Part shown: in pieces, positions 15,908 to 30,757 of the stretch | Layout: every line of letters starts with the position of its first letter | Position numbering within the stretch: position 1 is the first letter of the stretch | Position numbers and translations under genes: made by a program | NCBI RefSeq assembly: GCF_000686025.1 | Contig: NZ_JMLQ01000003.1 | Location: 434,001-498,000, forward strand | Direction: 5' to 3' | Source: Rhodococcus sp. UNC23MFCrub1.1 | GTDB lineage: Bacteria > Actinomycetota > Actinomycetes > Mycobacteriales > Mycobacteriaceae | Length of the DNA: 64,000 nucleotides | The notes under the pieces: model-generated | Databases searched by the model: none | Seen by the model: the letters and a program-made list of their open reading frames with translations, nothing else | Told to the model about the DNA's origin: nothing

Positions 15908-18390
15908 CGAACCGGCACCTGAGGCAGCGGGAGAAGCGGGAGGGAGGGCGCGAACTGGGCCGGTGACCGCGGCGCCGCGCGTTCCTTCCACGGATCGGTG
16001 TAGCCGTCGATGGATATCTGGATGCGCTCGTCGAGTCCTGCACAGAGACCCTCGGCGTCGTCGACGAGCAGTCGCTGCAACGTCTCGAGGCCGACCCGCG
16101 GGACGAAGGCGTAGGTCCGCTCGAGCCACTTCGCCTCCTCGCGGTAGTACTGGATGAATCGGCCCGCGAGGGTCAGGACCTCCTCGGGGGAGTCGACCGT
16201 GGCGAGGACGTCGCCCTTGCGGATGTGTGCGCCGGCCGCGCCGCCGATGTAGATCTCCCAGCGGCCGTCGCCGACGGCCACCACACCGAAGTCCTTGCAG
16301 AGCGCCTCGGAGCAGTTGCGGGGGCATCCGGCCACGGCCAGCTTGAGCTTTGCGGGAGTTTCGAGACCCTGGAACCGTTCCTCGATCGCGATGCCGAGTG
16401 CGGTGGAGTCACCGAGTCCGAAACGGCAGAAATCGCTGCCGACACAGGTCTTCACGGTGCGCATGCTCTTGCCGTACGCGAACCCGGACGGCATGTCGAG
16501 ATCGCCCCACACCTTCGGCAGGTCCTCCTTCTTGATGCCGAGAAGATCGATGCGCTGTCCACCGGTGACCTTGACCAGCGGGACCCCGTACTTGTCGGCC
16601 ACATCGGCGATGCGCCGCAACTGGTCCGGGGTGGTCACGCCGCCCTTCATCTGCGGCACGACGGAGAAGGTGCCGTCTCGCTGGATGTTGGCGTGAACGC
16701 GGTCGTTGATGAACAGCGCGCCTCGCTCGTCGACCCAGTCGGGTCCCCAGACCACGCGCAGCAGCGAGGCCAGCGGCATCTTCGCGGTCGCGTCCTCGGC
16801 GTCGGCCAACGCATCGAAGACTGCGGAGACGGACCGGAGGTTCTGCGAGCGGACGGCCTCGATCAGCTCGGGCTTGGACATCGGGATACAGGGGACGTAC
16901 CAGTCCGCCGCGGGATCGACCGCGAGCGCTCCACCGGCGGCGCAGGCGACGATGTCGGCGACCAGGCCCTTGCAGGATCCGCATCCCTTGCCCGCACGGG
17001 TCTTTCCCACGACCTCGGAGACGGTGGTTGCCCCGCCGTGCACGCAGGCGACGATGTCGCCCTTCGTGACCCCGTTGCAGTTGCACACCTGGACATCGTC
17101 GGACAGTTCGGCGGCGCCGGTCTCCGCGCTCGGCGTGCCCATGTCGAACAGCATGCTGATGCGCTCGTCGGGAAGCGGTACCTTCTCGTCGAACGCCTGA
17201 GTCAGGAAGCTCACCTTGCTGATGTCGCCCAGCAGCATCGCGCCGATCAGCTTGTTGTCGCGCACGACCACCGACTTGTAGGTGCCGCTGCGGGGTTCGT
17301 AGAACTGCACGAACTCGTCGGTGTCCCGCTCGGGACCCTTGACGCCCATCGCCGCAACGTCGACGCCCGCGACCTTGAGCTTCGTCGTCAGTCGCGAACC
17401 ATGATAAGCCGCAGCCGGATTCGCACCGGTCAGCACGTCGGCCAGGACCGACGCCTGCTCCCACAAGGGAGCCACGAGGCCGTACACCTCACCGCGATGC
17501 TGGCAGCATTCTCCGACTGCGTGGATCGCTCCCTCGTCCTCGCACCGCATCTGATCGTCGACGACGATGCCGCGCTCGATCACCAGTCCGGCACGCCGCG
17601 CGAGGTTTACGTTGGGGCGGATACCGGCCGTCACGACGATCATGTCCGCGGGCAGGGTGGAACCGTCGTTGAACGCGACCCCGGTGACGGCACCGCTCTC
17701 GTCCCGCAACACAGCCGTGGTGCGCTTGGACGTGTACACGCCGACGCCGAGGTCCTCGATCTTGTTGCGCAGCACGCGTCCACCACGTTCGTCCAGCTGC
17801 TGGTTCATCAGGTGTCCGGGGGAGTGCACGACATCCACGTCGATGCCCTGCGTGCGCAGACCGTAGGCGGCTTCGAGGCCCAGCAGTCCGCCACCGATGA
17901 CGACGGCGCGGATGCCGTCGCGGGAGGACGCCATCTGCAGCATGCCGTTGGTGTCCTCGATCGTCCGGAAACCGAAGACGCCGCGCGCCAGTCTGCCGTC
18001 GGCCTCCCGCAGTCCGTCCATGTTGGGAAAGAACGTCGTGCTCCCGGTCGCGATGATCACGGTGTCGTAGGGGACGACGCGTCCGCTCTCGCACGTCACG
18101 TTCTTGGCGAAGCGGTCCAACGCCACCGCCCGGTCTCCGACGTGGAGGGTGACGTCGTTCTCCCGGTACCAGGCCATCGGGTTGAGCATCAGATCGTCGT
18201 CGTCGATGGACGACTCGCCCGAGAGCACGTGCGAGAGCATGATGCGGTTGTAGTTGCCGTACGGCTCGTCGCCGATCATCGTGACATCGAACTTCTCACG
18301 GTCGCGGCCGAGGATCTCCTCGACGGTGCGGGCCCCCGCCATTCCGTTGCCGACGACGAGCAGGCGATGCCGTTCTCCTGCAGCCGGCAT
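15904..18390 (-). CDS. nirB: Nitrite reductase (NADH) large subunit
   Basis: Siroheme enzyme of 828 residues that reduces nitrite to ammonium in the cytosol. Domains in order: FAD/NAD-binding reductase (LLVVGNGMAGARTVEEIL; second dinucleotide fold VVIGGGLLGLEAAYGL), a BFD-like [2Fe-2S] segment (VCNCNGVTKGDI ... GKGCGSCKGL), then the sulfite/nitrite reductase module with siroheme/[4Fe-4S] cysteines in TCVGSDFCRFG and CPRNCSEALCKD. ATG 18390 shares one base with the upstream gene's stop (TGATG), and its stop overlaps nirD, so three genes are coupled. Regulation by nitrogen status (GlnR) is likely from the pathway, but I found no convincing GlnR box. Confidence 0.95.
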   Translation of the reverse strand: MPAAGERHRLLVVGNGMAGARTVEEILGRDREKFDVTMIGDEPYGNYNRIMLSHVLSGESSIDDDDLMLNPMAWYRENDVTLHVGDRAVALDRFAKNVTCESGRVVPYDTVIIATGSTTFFPNMDGLREADGRLARGVFGFRTIEDTNGMLQMASSRDGIRAVVIGGGLLGLEAAYGLRTQGIDVDVVHSPGHLMNQQLDERGGRVLRNKIEDLGVGVYTSKRTTAVLRDESGAVTGVAFNDGSTLPADMIVVTAGIRPNVNLARRAGLVIERGIVVDDQMRCEDEGAIHAVGECCQHRGEVYGLVAPLWEQASVLADVLTGANPAAAYHGSRLTTKLKVAGVDVAAMGVKGPERDTDEFVQFYEPRSGTYKSVVVRDNKLIGAMLLGDISKVSFLTQAFDEKVPLPDERISMLFDMGTPSAETGAAELSDDVQVCNCNGVTKGDIVACVHGGATTVSEVVGKTRAGKGCGSCKGLVADIVACAAGGALAVDPAADWYVPCIPMSKPELIEAVRSQNLRSVSAVFDALADAEDATAKMPLASLLRVVWGPDWVDERGALFINDRVHANIQRDGTFSVVPQMKGGVTTPDQLRRIADVADKYGVPLVKVTGGQRIDLLGIKKEDLPKVWGDLDMPSGFAYGKSMRTVKTCVGSDFCRFGLGDSTALGIAIEERFQGLETPAKLKLAVAGCPRNCSEALCKDFGVVAVGDGRWEIYIGGAAGAHIRKGDVLATVDSPEEVLTLAGRFIQYYREEAKWLERTYAFVPRVGLETLQRLLVDDAEGLCAGLDERIQISIDGYTDPWKERAAPRSPAQFAPSLPLLPLPQVPVR

Positions 18391-18737
18391 CAGAAGATCA
18401 TCATCCCGAAATCGACGACGACCTCGCCGCTGCAGCCGTCGGGCGCCGCGACGGTGAGCTCGAGAACCGAGTCGGGATCGACGTCCTCGACGACGCGCAG
18501 CGGAACGTTGACGCTCGCCTTCGCGCCCATCGGGAACACGCGCATCGACTCTCCGTCGCGCGTGAGCGTGACGACGACCAGTTCGTCGGAGGAGTTACCG
18601 CCGCGGAAGTAGAGCGGCTGGGCGGTCAGGCCCGGCGGAACGGTGTACGCCGTGGCGGCGTCGAGAAGCTCGGACTTGCCCAGGCCGTGCCCGACGAAGG
18701 GAAAGACGCCTTGGATGAACTTCGGAGTGCTGGCCAT
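18390..18737 (-). CDS. Conserved hypothetical protein coupled to nirB, 115 aa
   Basis: I recognise no domain with certainty. The protein has no signal or membrane helix and is beta-rich, alternating hydrophobic residues (YFRGGNSSDELVVVTLTRDG, VLELTVAAPDG, EVVVDFGMMIF). Start ATG 18737. Its stop overlaps the nirB start by one base, so it is the first gene of the nitrite reductase operon and may help assemble or stabilise NirBD, or belong to a nitrate reductase pathway; both are inferences from position only. The 90 bases upstream, before the MFS gene end, would hold the operon promoter. Confidence 0.62.
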   Translation of the reverse strand: MASTPKFIQGVFPFVGHGLGKSELLDAATAYTVPPGLTAQPLYFRGGNSSDELVVVTLTRDGESMRVFPMGAKASVNVPLRVVEDVDPDSVLELTVAAPDGCSGEVVVDFGMMIF

Positions 18738-18827
18738 GGGACGACTGTCCGTGCACGCGGTGACGGCACTGCTGCGCCCGTGTTACGGCGGCGTCATCAT
18801 TCACTCTCGAGCGCGGCCGCCGCAGTG

Positions 18828-19961
18828 TCAGGTCTTCCGCCCGGTCATCACCAGCGGCGCGACCACTGCCAGCAGGACGGCGGGTATGAGGAAGGCCGAC
18901 GTCGGGTGCACCCCGTACAGCGGGGTGAGCGCGAGAGGAGCGAAGGCCGCCCCGGAGAACCGGAACGACTGGACGACCGACACGGCGCCGCCGCGGTTCG
19001 CCCCCGACGAGCCGAGGACAGCGGCGTTGACGCCGACGAGGATGAACTGGCTGGCGACACCCGCTGCCGCCCAGACGAGGCCGACGACCACCAGGCTGGG
19101 CATGGTGCCGGCGAGGGCGATGAGGACCGCGCCGACAGGAGCGGCACCCACGATCGCTCGGCGTGGCCCGATGCGGTCGATCAGTCCACCGACGCGTCGC
19201 GCCACCAGGATTCCGGCGACCCCGAACACGGTCAGCAGCAGTCCGCGCTGTGTGGAGGACAGACCGAAAGTGTCCTCGGCGCGGAAGGCGACGAGGAAGT
19301 TGAGTCCCCCGAGCGCGCCCCAGCCGAGGAGCGCGACCACTGCCACGCGGAGGACCGGGACGGTGAGAGCGTCGCGCAACCGTTCGGGACGACCGCCGGG
19401 GGTGGACGGCGCGGTGGCCGCGGGGAGCCCGACCAGCCCGAGGATCGCGGCGACGACGGCCAGCACGACGAACGCGTACCGCCAGTCGAACTCGGCGGCG
19501 AGGCCCCCGACCAGCGGCGCACTGGTCTGACCCGCCGCCTGCAGGGCGCCGAAGGTACCCAGCACCCGTCCCAGTCGCTCGCGGGGAGTGACGGCCGCCA
19601 GTGACGCGAGGAGCAGCGGCGTCGTGAAGGAATTGCCGATGCCCTGCAGTGCGCGCGCACCCAGCAACAGGTCGAGCGTGGGCGCGACCGCACACAGGAG
19701 CGAGGAGACGACGTAGAGCAGGTAGGCGAGGCGCACGGTGCGCACCCGGCCCCATCGCGCGCCGAGGGTGCCCGACACGAGCATGGCCAGAGCGAACGGA
19801 AACAGGTACGCGCTGAGAGTCGATGCCGCCGACCCGGTGGACACCCCCAGATCCGCGCCCATCTCGGGCAGCATCGAGGACACCACTCCGCCGCCGAACG
19901 GGCCGAGGAAGCCACCGGCGTACAGAGCGCCGATGCGGAGCCGTGCGAGTCGTGCGCTCAC
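18828..19961 (-). CDS. MFS transporter
   Basis: Inner-membrane major facilitator of 377 residues with about 12 hydrophobic segments. The loop 2-3 motif is visible as GTLGARWGRVRTVRLAYLLY, and GRVLGTFGALQAAGQTSAPLVGG resembles the motif C region of drug/proton antiporters. I prefer GTG 19961, after the PAC2 gene's stop, since the upstream part of the frame only overlaps that gene. The substrate is unknown: it resembles general efflux pumps more than NarK-type nitrate/nitrite carriers despite lying upstream of the nir genes. Confidence 0.82.
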   Translation of the reverse strand: MSARLARLRIGALYAGGFLGPFGGGVVSSMLPEMGADLGVSTGSAASTLSAYLFPFALAMLVSGTLGARWGRVRTVRLAYLLYVVSSLLCAVAPTLDLLLGARALQGIGNSFTTPLLLASLAAVTPRERLGRVLGTFGALQAAGQTSAPLVGGLAAEFDWRYAFVVLAVVAAILGLVGLPAATAPSTPGGRPERLRDALTVPVLRVAVVALLGWGALGGLNFLVAFRAEDTFGLSSTQRGLLLTVFGVAGILVARRVGGLIDRIGPRRAIVGAAPVGAVLIALAGTMPSLVVVGLVWAAAGVASQFILVGVNAAVLGSSGANRGGAVSVVQSFRFSGAAFAPLALTPLYGVHPTSAFLIPAVLLAVVAPLVMTGRKT

Positions 19962-19977
19962 CGGTGACGAGCGCGCG

Positions 19978-20982
19978 TCACAGCCCGAAGCTGCCCGGCC
20001 CGCGTCGGCGCAGGTAGCGCTCGAACTCGGCGGCCAGCGCATCGCCGTCCACCTTGGAGACGGCCTCGGACATGTCGACCTCGGCGTCGCCGCGCTCCTC
20101 GAGGGTGCGGACGTACTCGGCGATCTCGTCGTCGTCCTTGGTCATCTCGGTGACCGACTCCTCCCAGTCCTCCGCCTGGGACGGCAGCTCGCCGAGCGGC
20201 ACCTCGATGTCGAGGACGTCCTCGACACGCTGGAGCAGGGCGACGGTGGCCTTGGGGTTCGGCGGCTGGGACACGTAGTGCGGGACCGCCGCCCACAGGG
20301 ACACTGCCGGAATCCCCGCTTTGACGCACTCGTCCTGCAGAACACCGGTGATGCCGGTCGGGCCCTCGTACCGGGTCTGCTCGAGGTTGAACTGCTCCGC
20401 CGACTCGGTGCTGTACGCGGTGCCGGTCACGGGAACGGGCCGGGTGTGGGGCGTGTCGGCGAGCAGTGCGCCGAGAATCACGACCGTCTCGACCCCGAGC
20501 TGGTCGATGAACTCGAGCAGGTCGTCGCAGAAGCTCCGCCACCGCATGTTGGGCTCGATACCGCGCAGCAGCACGACGTCGCGGTCGCTGCCGGGAGGCG
20601 AACACACCGACAACCTCGTCGACGGCCACTCGATCTCGCGCGTCACACCGTCCACCTGTCGGACCGTCGGGCGGTTGACCTGGTAGTCGTAGTAGTCCTC
20701 GGAGTCGAGCTCGGCCAGGGGCGTCGCGTCCCAGATCAGTTCGAGATGCTCCACCGCGCCGCTCGCGGCGTCGCCCGCGTCGTTCCATCCCTCGAACGCC
20801 GCGACGAGAATCGGGCTGCGCAGGGTCGGCAGGATCTCGTCCAGGTCGGACTCGTCCGTCGCGGAGTCCTGATCGTCCGCTCCGACACCGGCCACCAGCT
20901 CGGCAGCGACGCCGGCGGCGAGGTCTGTCGGGGGGTCCTGGACCACGGGGAGATCGCCCTCGGGCGTTTCTGGCGCACTCAC
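19978..20982 (-). CDS. PAC2 family protein
   Basis: Protein of 334 residues of the PAC2 (proteasome assembly chaperone-like) family, equivalent to Rv2125. Seen: an acidic, probably disordered first 50 residues; SPILVAAFEGWNDAGDAASGAVEHL; TVVILGALLADTPHTRPVPVTG; GVLQDECVKAGIPAVSLWAAVPHYV. It is divergent from metH across 51 bases. The family name comes from eukaryotic assembly chaperones; a link to the PrcAB proteasome encoded 14 kb away is suggestive but unproven. Confidence 0.85.
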   Translation of the reverse strand: MSAPETPEGDLPVVQDPPTDLAAGVAAELVAGVGADDQDSATDESDLDEILPTLRSPILVAAFEGWNDAGDAASGAVEHLELIWDATPLAELDSEDYYDYQVNRPTVRQVDGVTREIEWPSTRLSVCSPPGSDRDVVLLRGIEPNMRWRSFCDDLLEFIDQLGVETVVILGALLADTPHTRPVPVTGTAYSTESAEQFNLEQTRYEGPTGITGVLQDECVKAGIPAVSLWAAVPHYVSQPPNPKATVALLQRVEDVLDIEVPLGELPSQAEDWEESVTEMTKDDDEIAEYVRTLEERGDAEVDMSEAVSKVDGDALAAEFERYLRRRGPGSFGL

Positions 20983-20988
20983 CCGCCC

Positions 20989-20994
20989 AGCCTA
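20989..20994 (-). promoter_or_regulatory. -10 element TAGGCT, leaderless start of PAC2 gene
   Basis: On the minus strand TAGGCT is followed by six bases and GTG 20982. Confidence 0.5.
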
Positions 20995-21020
20995 CGACCA
21001 GAGCTGTCGGGACAGACCAC

Positions 21021-21026
21021 TACGCT
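21021..21026 (+). promoter_or_regulatory. -10 element TACGCT, leaderless start of metH
   Basis: TACGCT lies 7 bases before ATG 21034, back to back with the PAC2 promoter. The 51-base gap leaves no room for a riboswitch. Confidence 0.45.
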
Positions 21027-21033
21027 TGGGGGT

Positions 21034-24601
<3,568 letters not shown>

Positions 24602-24603
<2 letters not shown>

Positions 24604-24657
24604 CGGGCAGGCCGGAGGCCGGTCGGAGTTGAGCGGGCAGGCCGGAGGCCGGTCGGA
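24602..24657 (+). repeat. Two tandem copies of a GC-rich 26-base unit, period 30
   Basis: AGCGGGCAGGCCGGAGGCCGG plus TCGGA occurs at 24602-24627 and again, identical, at 24632-24657. It fills the gap between metH and the HAD gene, and the second copy supplies the GGAGG ribosome site and the first base of the HAD start codon. Confidence 0.8.
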
Positions 24658-25325
24658 TGTCTGAGCTCCAGGCCGTCTTGTTCGACATGGACGGGACGCT
24701 GTTGGACTCGGAGCGCCTGTGGGACATCGCGGTGTACGAGCTGTCCGAGTCCCTCGGGCGCGAGCTCACTCCGGAGGTGCGGGAGTCGACTCTGGGCAAC
24801 TCGATGATGAGTGCGCTGGCGAAGGTCTACGCGCACGTGGGACGGGAGGCGTCGCCGGAGAACCTGGCGGAGTCCGCTGCCTGGCTCAACGGCCGTGTTG
24901 TCGAGCTGTTCGCGGGTGGTCTGCCGTGGCGTCCGGGTGCGGAGGCGGCGCTGGATCTGGTGCAGTCGGCCGGTCTGGGCTGTGCCCTCGTCACCAACAC
25001 CGAGCGCATGCTGACGGAGATCGCGCTCGAGACGCTGGGCCGTCACCGCTTCGGCGCGACCGTGTGCGGCGACGAGGTGACGCACGCGAAGCCCGCTCCC
25101 GATCCGTACCGCCGGGGCGCAGAGCTGCTCGGTGTCGACACGGCGTCGTGCGTCGCCGTCGAGGATTCGCCCACGGGAACCGAGTCCGCCGTCTCGGCGG
25201 GATGCGCCGTCGTCGTGGTGCCCTCCGAGGTGCAGGTGCCCAGCGGACCGGGCCGTACGTTCCGCACCACCCTCGAGGGGCTCACCCTCGACGATCTCCG
25301 GTCTGCGCGCGCCGGGGGACACTGA
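24657..25325 (+). CDS. HAD family hydrolase (beta-phosphoglucomutase-like phosphatase)
   Basis: Haloacid dehalogenase-superfamily phosphatase of 222 residues. Motif I is AVLFDMDGTLLDSE (nucleophile D10, acid D12), motif II is ALVTNT, motif III the Lys in HAKPAPDPY, motif IV VEDSPTG. A helical cap lies between motifs I and II. Start ATG 24657; its GGAGG is provided by the tandem repeat just upstream. It sits between metH and hisEG. The substrate is unknown; a role in the final histidinol-phosphate step is possible by position only. Confidence 0.85.
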   Translation: MSELQAVLFDMDGTLLDSERLWDIAVYELSESLGRELTPEVRESTLGNSMMSALAKVYAHVGREASPENLAESAAWLNGRVVELFAGGLPWRPGAEAALDLVQSAGLGCALVTNTERMLTEIALETLGRHRFGATVCGDEVTHAKPAPDPYRRGAELLGVDTASCVAVEDSPTGTESAVSAGCAVVVVPSEVQVPSGPGRTFRTTLEGLTLDDLRSARAGGH

Positions 25326-25346
25326 TAGCGGTCCGCGGGCCGCGTC

Positions 25347-25628
25347 GTGGAACAATCATCACCCGTGAAGAACTTCGAGTCCCTGTTCGCCGAGCTCACC
25401 GACCGCGCTGCCACCAGGCCCGAGGGCTCGGGCACCGTCGCCGCGTTGGACGCGGGTGTGCATCAGCAGGGCAAGAAGATCCTCGAGGAGGCCGGCGAGG
25501 TGTGGATCGCCGCGGAGCACGAGACGGACGAGGCGCTGGCGGAGGAGATCTCGCAGCTCCTGTACTGGATCCAGGTGTTGATGGTCGGGAAGAACCTCTC
25601 CCTCGAGGATGTCTACCGACATCTGTGA
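25347..25628 (+). CDS. hisE: Phosphoribosyl-ATP pyrophosphatase
   Basis: Second step of histidine synthesis: hydrolyses phosphoribosyl-ATP to the AMP form. An all-alpha MazG-like protein of 93 residues with the metal-binding helix pair [18 protein letters not shown] and [17 protein letters not shown] 25347 gives the same N-terminus shape as the M. tuberculosis protein ([11 protein letters not shown] against MQQSLAVKTFE); GTG 25365 is an alternative. Followed by hisG, which uses its product chain in reverse order. Confidence 0.93.
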   Translation: MEQSSPVKNFESLFAELTDRAATRPEGSGTVAALDAGVHQQGKKILEEAGEVWIAAEHETDEALAEEISQLLYWIQVLMVGKNLSLEDVYRHL

Positions 25629-25683
25629 GCGGACCGACCCACTTCCACCGCCACCGATCTTCCCGCACCCCAGGAGTCCCACC

Positions 25684-26535
25684 ATGCTTCGCGTCGCCGT
25701 CCCCAACAAAGGTTCCCTGTCCGAGCTCGCCGGAGAGATTCTGAGCGAGGCGGGTTATCGCCGCCGCGCCGATTCCCGCGATCTCACCGTGCTCGACAAC
25801 GCCAACAACGTCGAGTTCTTCTTCCTCCGTCCCAAGGACATCGCCATCTACGTGGGCTCGGGTGAGCTCGATCTCGGCATCACCGGCCGGGATCTGTCGC
25901 TCGATTCGGGCGCACCCGTGACCGAGCGGCTCGCACTCGGATTCGGCAACAGCACCTTCCGCTACGCCGCGCCGGCCGGCAAGGAGTGGACCCCGAACGA
26001 TCTGGCCGGGCTCCGCATCGCCACGTCGTACCCCAACCTGGTCCGCCGGGACCTCGCGGCGCGGGGCCTCGAGGCCACCGTGATCCGTCTGGACGGAGCC
26101 GTCGAGATCTCCATCCAGTTGGGTGTCGCCGATGCGATCGCCGACGTCGTGGGCTCGGGACGCACACTGCGCCAACACAACCTGGTGGCGTTCGGTGAAT
26201 CCCTGTGCGACTCGGAGGGCGTGCTCATCGAGCAGGCGGGCTCGCCAGTCGACGACAAGGCGCGCAACCAGCTCATCGCGCGTGTCCAGGGCGTCGTCTT
26301 CGCCCAGCAGTACCTGATGCTCGACTACGACTGCCCGCGCAGCATCCTCGACGACGCCGTCAAGATCACGCCCGGCCTCGAGTCTCCGACGCTGTCCCCG
26401 CTCGCGGACGAGGCGTGGGTGGCCATTCGTGCCATGGTTCCGCGCAAGGGACACAACGCCGTGATGGACGAGCTCGCCGAGCTCGGCGCCAAGGCGATTC
26501 TCGCGTCCGACATCCGGTCGTGCCGCGCATTCTGA
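25684..26535 (+). CDS. hisG: ATP phosphoribosyltransferase, long form
   Basis: First, committed step of histidine synthesis: ATP plus PRPP to phosphoribosyl-ATP. The 283 residues make it the long form with a C-terminal regulatory (ACT-like, histidine-binding) domain (from about residue 212). Seen: [13 protein letters not shown] opening, [14 protein letters not shown], and the PRPP-binding region [19 protein letters not shown] 25684 has AGGAG 8 bases upstream. Histidine feedback inhibition is expected from the family. Confidence 0.95.
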   Translation: MLRVAVPNKGSLSELAGEILSEAGYRRRADSRDLTVLDNANNVEFFFLRPKDIAIYVGSGELDLGITGRDLSLDSGAPVTERLALGFGNSTFRYAAPAGKEWTPNDLAGLRIATSYPNLVRRDLAARGLEATVIRLDGAVEISIQLGVADAIADVVGSGRTLRQHNLVAFGESLCDSEGVLIEQAGSPVDDKARNQLIARVQGVVFAQQYLMLDYDCPRSILDDAVKITPGLESPTLSPLADEAWVAIRAMVPRKGHNAVMDELAELGAKAILASDIRSCRAF

Positions 26536-26570
26536 CGCGTCCGCTCCGTTGTGATCGGTCCCAGTAGTTC

Positions 26571-26608
26571 CTGATCGGTACCGACCAGTCTCCTCTCGTC
26601 GCTAGAGT
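26571..26608 (+). promoter_or_regulatory. Palindromic operator candidate over a predicted promoter
   Basis: CTGATCGGTACCGACCAG (26571-26588) matches its reverse complement at 16 of 18 positions, around a perfect TCGGTACCGA core. TAGAGT at 26603-26608 is a likely -10, placing the palindrome over the -35 region of the FAD oxidoreductase gene. A half-copy (TGATCGGTCCC) lies just upstream. Confidence 0.4.
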
Positions 26609-26630
26609 CGCGTCGTCGAGAGGATCCGTC

Positions 26631-28013
26631 ATGACCGTCGTCGATTCTGCGAGCCCCGACCTGCTGGTCTCGCTCGCCGCTGCACTCACCGGAACACTGT
26701 CGCGTCCGGGGGAGCCCGGATACGAGCGGTCGGTGCCGTGGAACGTCGCTGTCCCCGTCGATCCGGTGGCAGTCGTCGCGGCCGCCACCGCGGACGACGT
26801 CGCCGCCACCGTGCGGGCAGCGCGCGAGGCCGGGCTTCGCGTGGCCGTGCAGGCCACCGGACACGGGGCGGTGCGCATCGGTCCGGACACGATTCTGGTC
26901 CTCACCGGTGATCTCGACGAACTGACGATCGACCCCGACACGCGCGTCGCCCGGCTCGGCGCCGGGGTCCGGTGGCAGCAGGTTCTCGACGCCGGCGCGC
27001 CGTCCGGATCGGCGCCGCTGTGTGGGTCGTCGCCGAACACCGGCGTCACGGGATTTCTGACCGGTGGGGGAATCGGGCCGGTGGCTCGGACGTACGGGGT
27101 CTCGTCGAGTCGTGTGCGCGCGTTCGATCTCGTCACGGGCGACGGCACACTGCGCCGGGTGACACCGGACACCGACGCCGATCTCTTCCGCGGCCTGTGT
27201 GGGGGCAAGTCGACACTCGGCATCGTCACCGCGGTCGAGACGGAGCTGCTGCCGATCGCCGAGTTCTACGCGGGCGCACTGTATTACGACGACCGGCACG
27301 CGGCGGCGGTACTCGAGGCGTGGCGGGTGTGGAGCGCCACGCTGACCGAGGAGCACAACACCTCGCTCGCGTTCCTCCAGCTTCCACCGCTGCCCGGCGT
27401 GCCGGAACCGTTGGCCGGGAAGTTCGTGGTCGCGGTGCGTTTCGCATCGGTCGCGGAGCCGGGGATCGCAGCCGACGTTCTCGCACCGATGCGCGCTGCG
27501 GCCCCGACCGTCATCGACACGGTCACGACCATTCCGTACGCGGCGGTGGGGTCGGTACATGCCGACCCGGTGGATCCGATGCCGACACGTGAGGCCACGA
27601 CGATGCTCCGCGTGTTCGACGAGGAGGCGGCAGCGACCGTATTGGTCATGACCGGCCCCGCGTCGAGTTCACCGCAGGTGATCGTGGAGCTGAGGCTGCT
27701 CGGCGGCGCTCTCGGCCGGCCGGGACCGCATCCCGACGTGTACTGCCATCGCGAGGCCGCCTACAGCCTCCTGTGCATCGGAGTGCTGGCGCCTCCCGTC
27801 GCCGATGCGGTGATCGCGCACGGCGAGGCAGTCGTGGAGGCTCTGGCACCGTGGTCGACCGGTGGCGCGTTGCCCAACTTCGCGGCGTCCGACGACCCCG
27901 CTCACCTCGCACGGGTCTACGACGAGGACACTCGGGCCTGGCTCGGAGCCCTGGCCGAACAGCACGATCCCGCGGGGATCTTCCGCGTCGGACAGGTGGT
28001 CCGGCTCGGCTGA
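26631..28013 (+). CDS. FAD-binding oxidoreductase, PCMH/berberine-bridge type
   Basis: Flavoprotein of 460 residues with the PCMH FAD-binding fold: DDVAATVRAAREAGLRVAVQATGHG, where His78 is the usual site of covalent FAD attachment, then LTGDLDELTIDPDTRVARLGAGVRW and GFLTGGGIGPVARTYG. The C-terminal segment resembles BBE-type oxidoreductases (ARVYDEDTRAWLGALAEQHDP) but lacks the classical NYxRL motif. Start ATG 26631. The substrate is unknown; relatives oxidise sugars or secondary metabolites. It is probably regulated by the palindromic site upstream and is independent of the his genes. Confidence 0.8.
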   Translation: MTVVDSASPDLLVSLAAALTGTLSRPGEPGYERSVPWNVAVPVDPVAVVAAATADDVAATVRAAREAGLRVAVQATGHGAVRIGPDTILVLTGDLDELTIDPDTRVARLGAGVRWQQVLDAGAPSGSAPLCGSSPNTGVTGFLTGGGIGPVARTYGVSSSRVRAFDLVTGDGTLRRVTPDTDADLFRGLCGGKSTLGIVTAVETELLPIAEFYAGALYYDDRHAAAVLEAWRVWSATLTEEHNTSLAFLQLPPLPGVPEPLAGKFVVAVRFASVAEPGIAADVLAPMRAAAPTVIDTVTTIPYAAVGSVHADPVDPMPTREATTMLRVFDEEAAATVLVMTGPASSSPQVIVELRLLGGALGRPGPHPDVYCHREAAYSLLCIGVLAPPVADAVIAHGEAVVEALAPWSTGGALPNFAASDDPAHLARVYDEDTRAWLGALAEQHDPAGIFRVGQVVRLG

Positions 28014-28028
28014 TCCGGTGTGGAGACG

Positions 28029-28828
28029 TCAGGCGCGAGCGCGCACCTCGAGTGTCTGGAACGTGCGGCCCACCGACCCCGTCGCGTCGTACAACGTCGA
28101 GGTGCACAGCCCGATGCCGTCGTCGCCGATCGCGGTGCGGGCCTGCACACCCACCCATTCGCCGACGGGTTCGCGCACGATCTGCACCGTCAGATCGGTG
28201 TTGAGGAACGTCCACTCCGTCGGATCGAGAAGTGCCGCGACGCCGTTGGCGATGTCGGCCACGGCGAACAGTCCGACGATCGGCGACGTCTGCTCGCCGG
28301 CCACCACGGGATACCTGGGACGTGCCCACACCCGGCCGGGCTCCGACGCCGTCACCGGGCGGGCGCCCCGGAACTCGAGACTCTCGAGGAACCCGCCGTG
28401 CCAGTGGTCCGGAAAGGCCCACCCGGCCTCGGACTCGTCCGGACCGGGCACCAACGGTGGATCGAGAGTCTGCCCGGCCGCCGAGGTGTCGGTCATCGCC
28501 ACGCGCCAGGCCGTGGCACGCGCGACCGCCCTGGTCGACCCGTCGGGCAGATCCGCGACGAGGTCGGCCGTCAGCATGGCGACCCGGCGACCGGGGCGTT
28601 CCACACGGGCCTGCACGGTGAGTTCTCCGACGGGCACCGGCCCGAGGATCTCCATCGTCACCCGCGCGAGCCGGGTGCCCGGCACCGGCGAACACTGCTC
28701 CAGTGCTCGCGCGAGCAGCGCCGACGGGGGAGCGCCGTGTTGCATGGTCTCCGCCCACACACTCGTGGTGAGCCGCGTGGCGCGATAGCGATCGGTTCCC
28801 TCGACACGGACGAAGAGTGCATCCTCGC

Positions 28829-28832
<4 letters not shown>
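28029..28832 (-). CDS. Acyl-CoA thioesterase-like (TesB/hotdog) protein
   Basis: Double-hotdog thioesterase family protein, 267 residues. Seen: a first hotdog with TTSVWAETMQHGAPPSALLARALE and LARVTMEILGPVPVGELTVQARVERPGRRVAML, and a second with SPIVGLFAVADIANGVAALLDPTEWTFLNTDLTVQI. It probably hydrolyses acyl-CoA thioesters in the cytosol; chain preference is unknown. GTG 28832 overlaps the stop of the RecB-like gene (GTGA), so both are read from one message. The longer upstream frame is a shadow of that gene. Confidence 0.8.
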
Positions 28833-30714
<1,882 letters not shown>

Positions 30715-30757
30715 CACCGGGGGTTCATGCACCGACCGTGTGCCGTTCGTCCGCTGT

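Noticed and set aside
20983..21033. Cobalamin or SAM riboswitch ahead of metH
   Set aside because: Only 51 bases separate the genes, and a leaderless start fits; there is no room for an aptamer.
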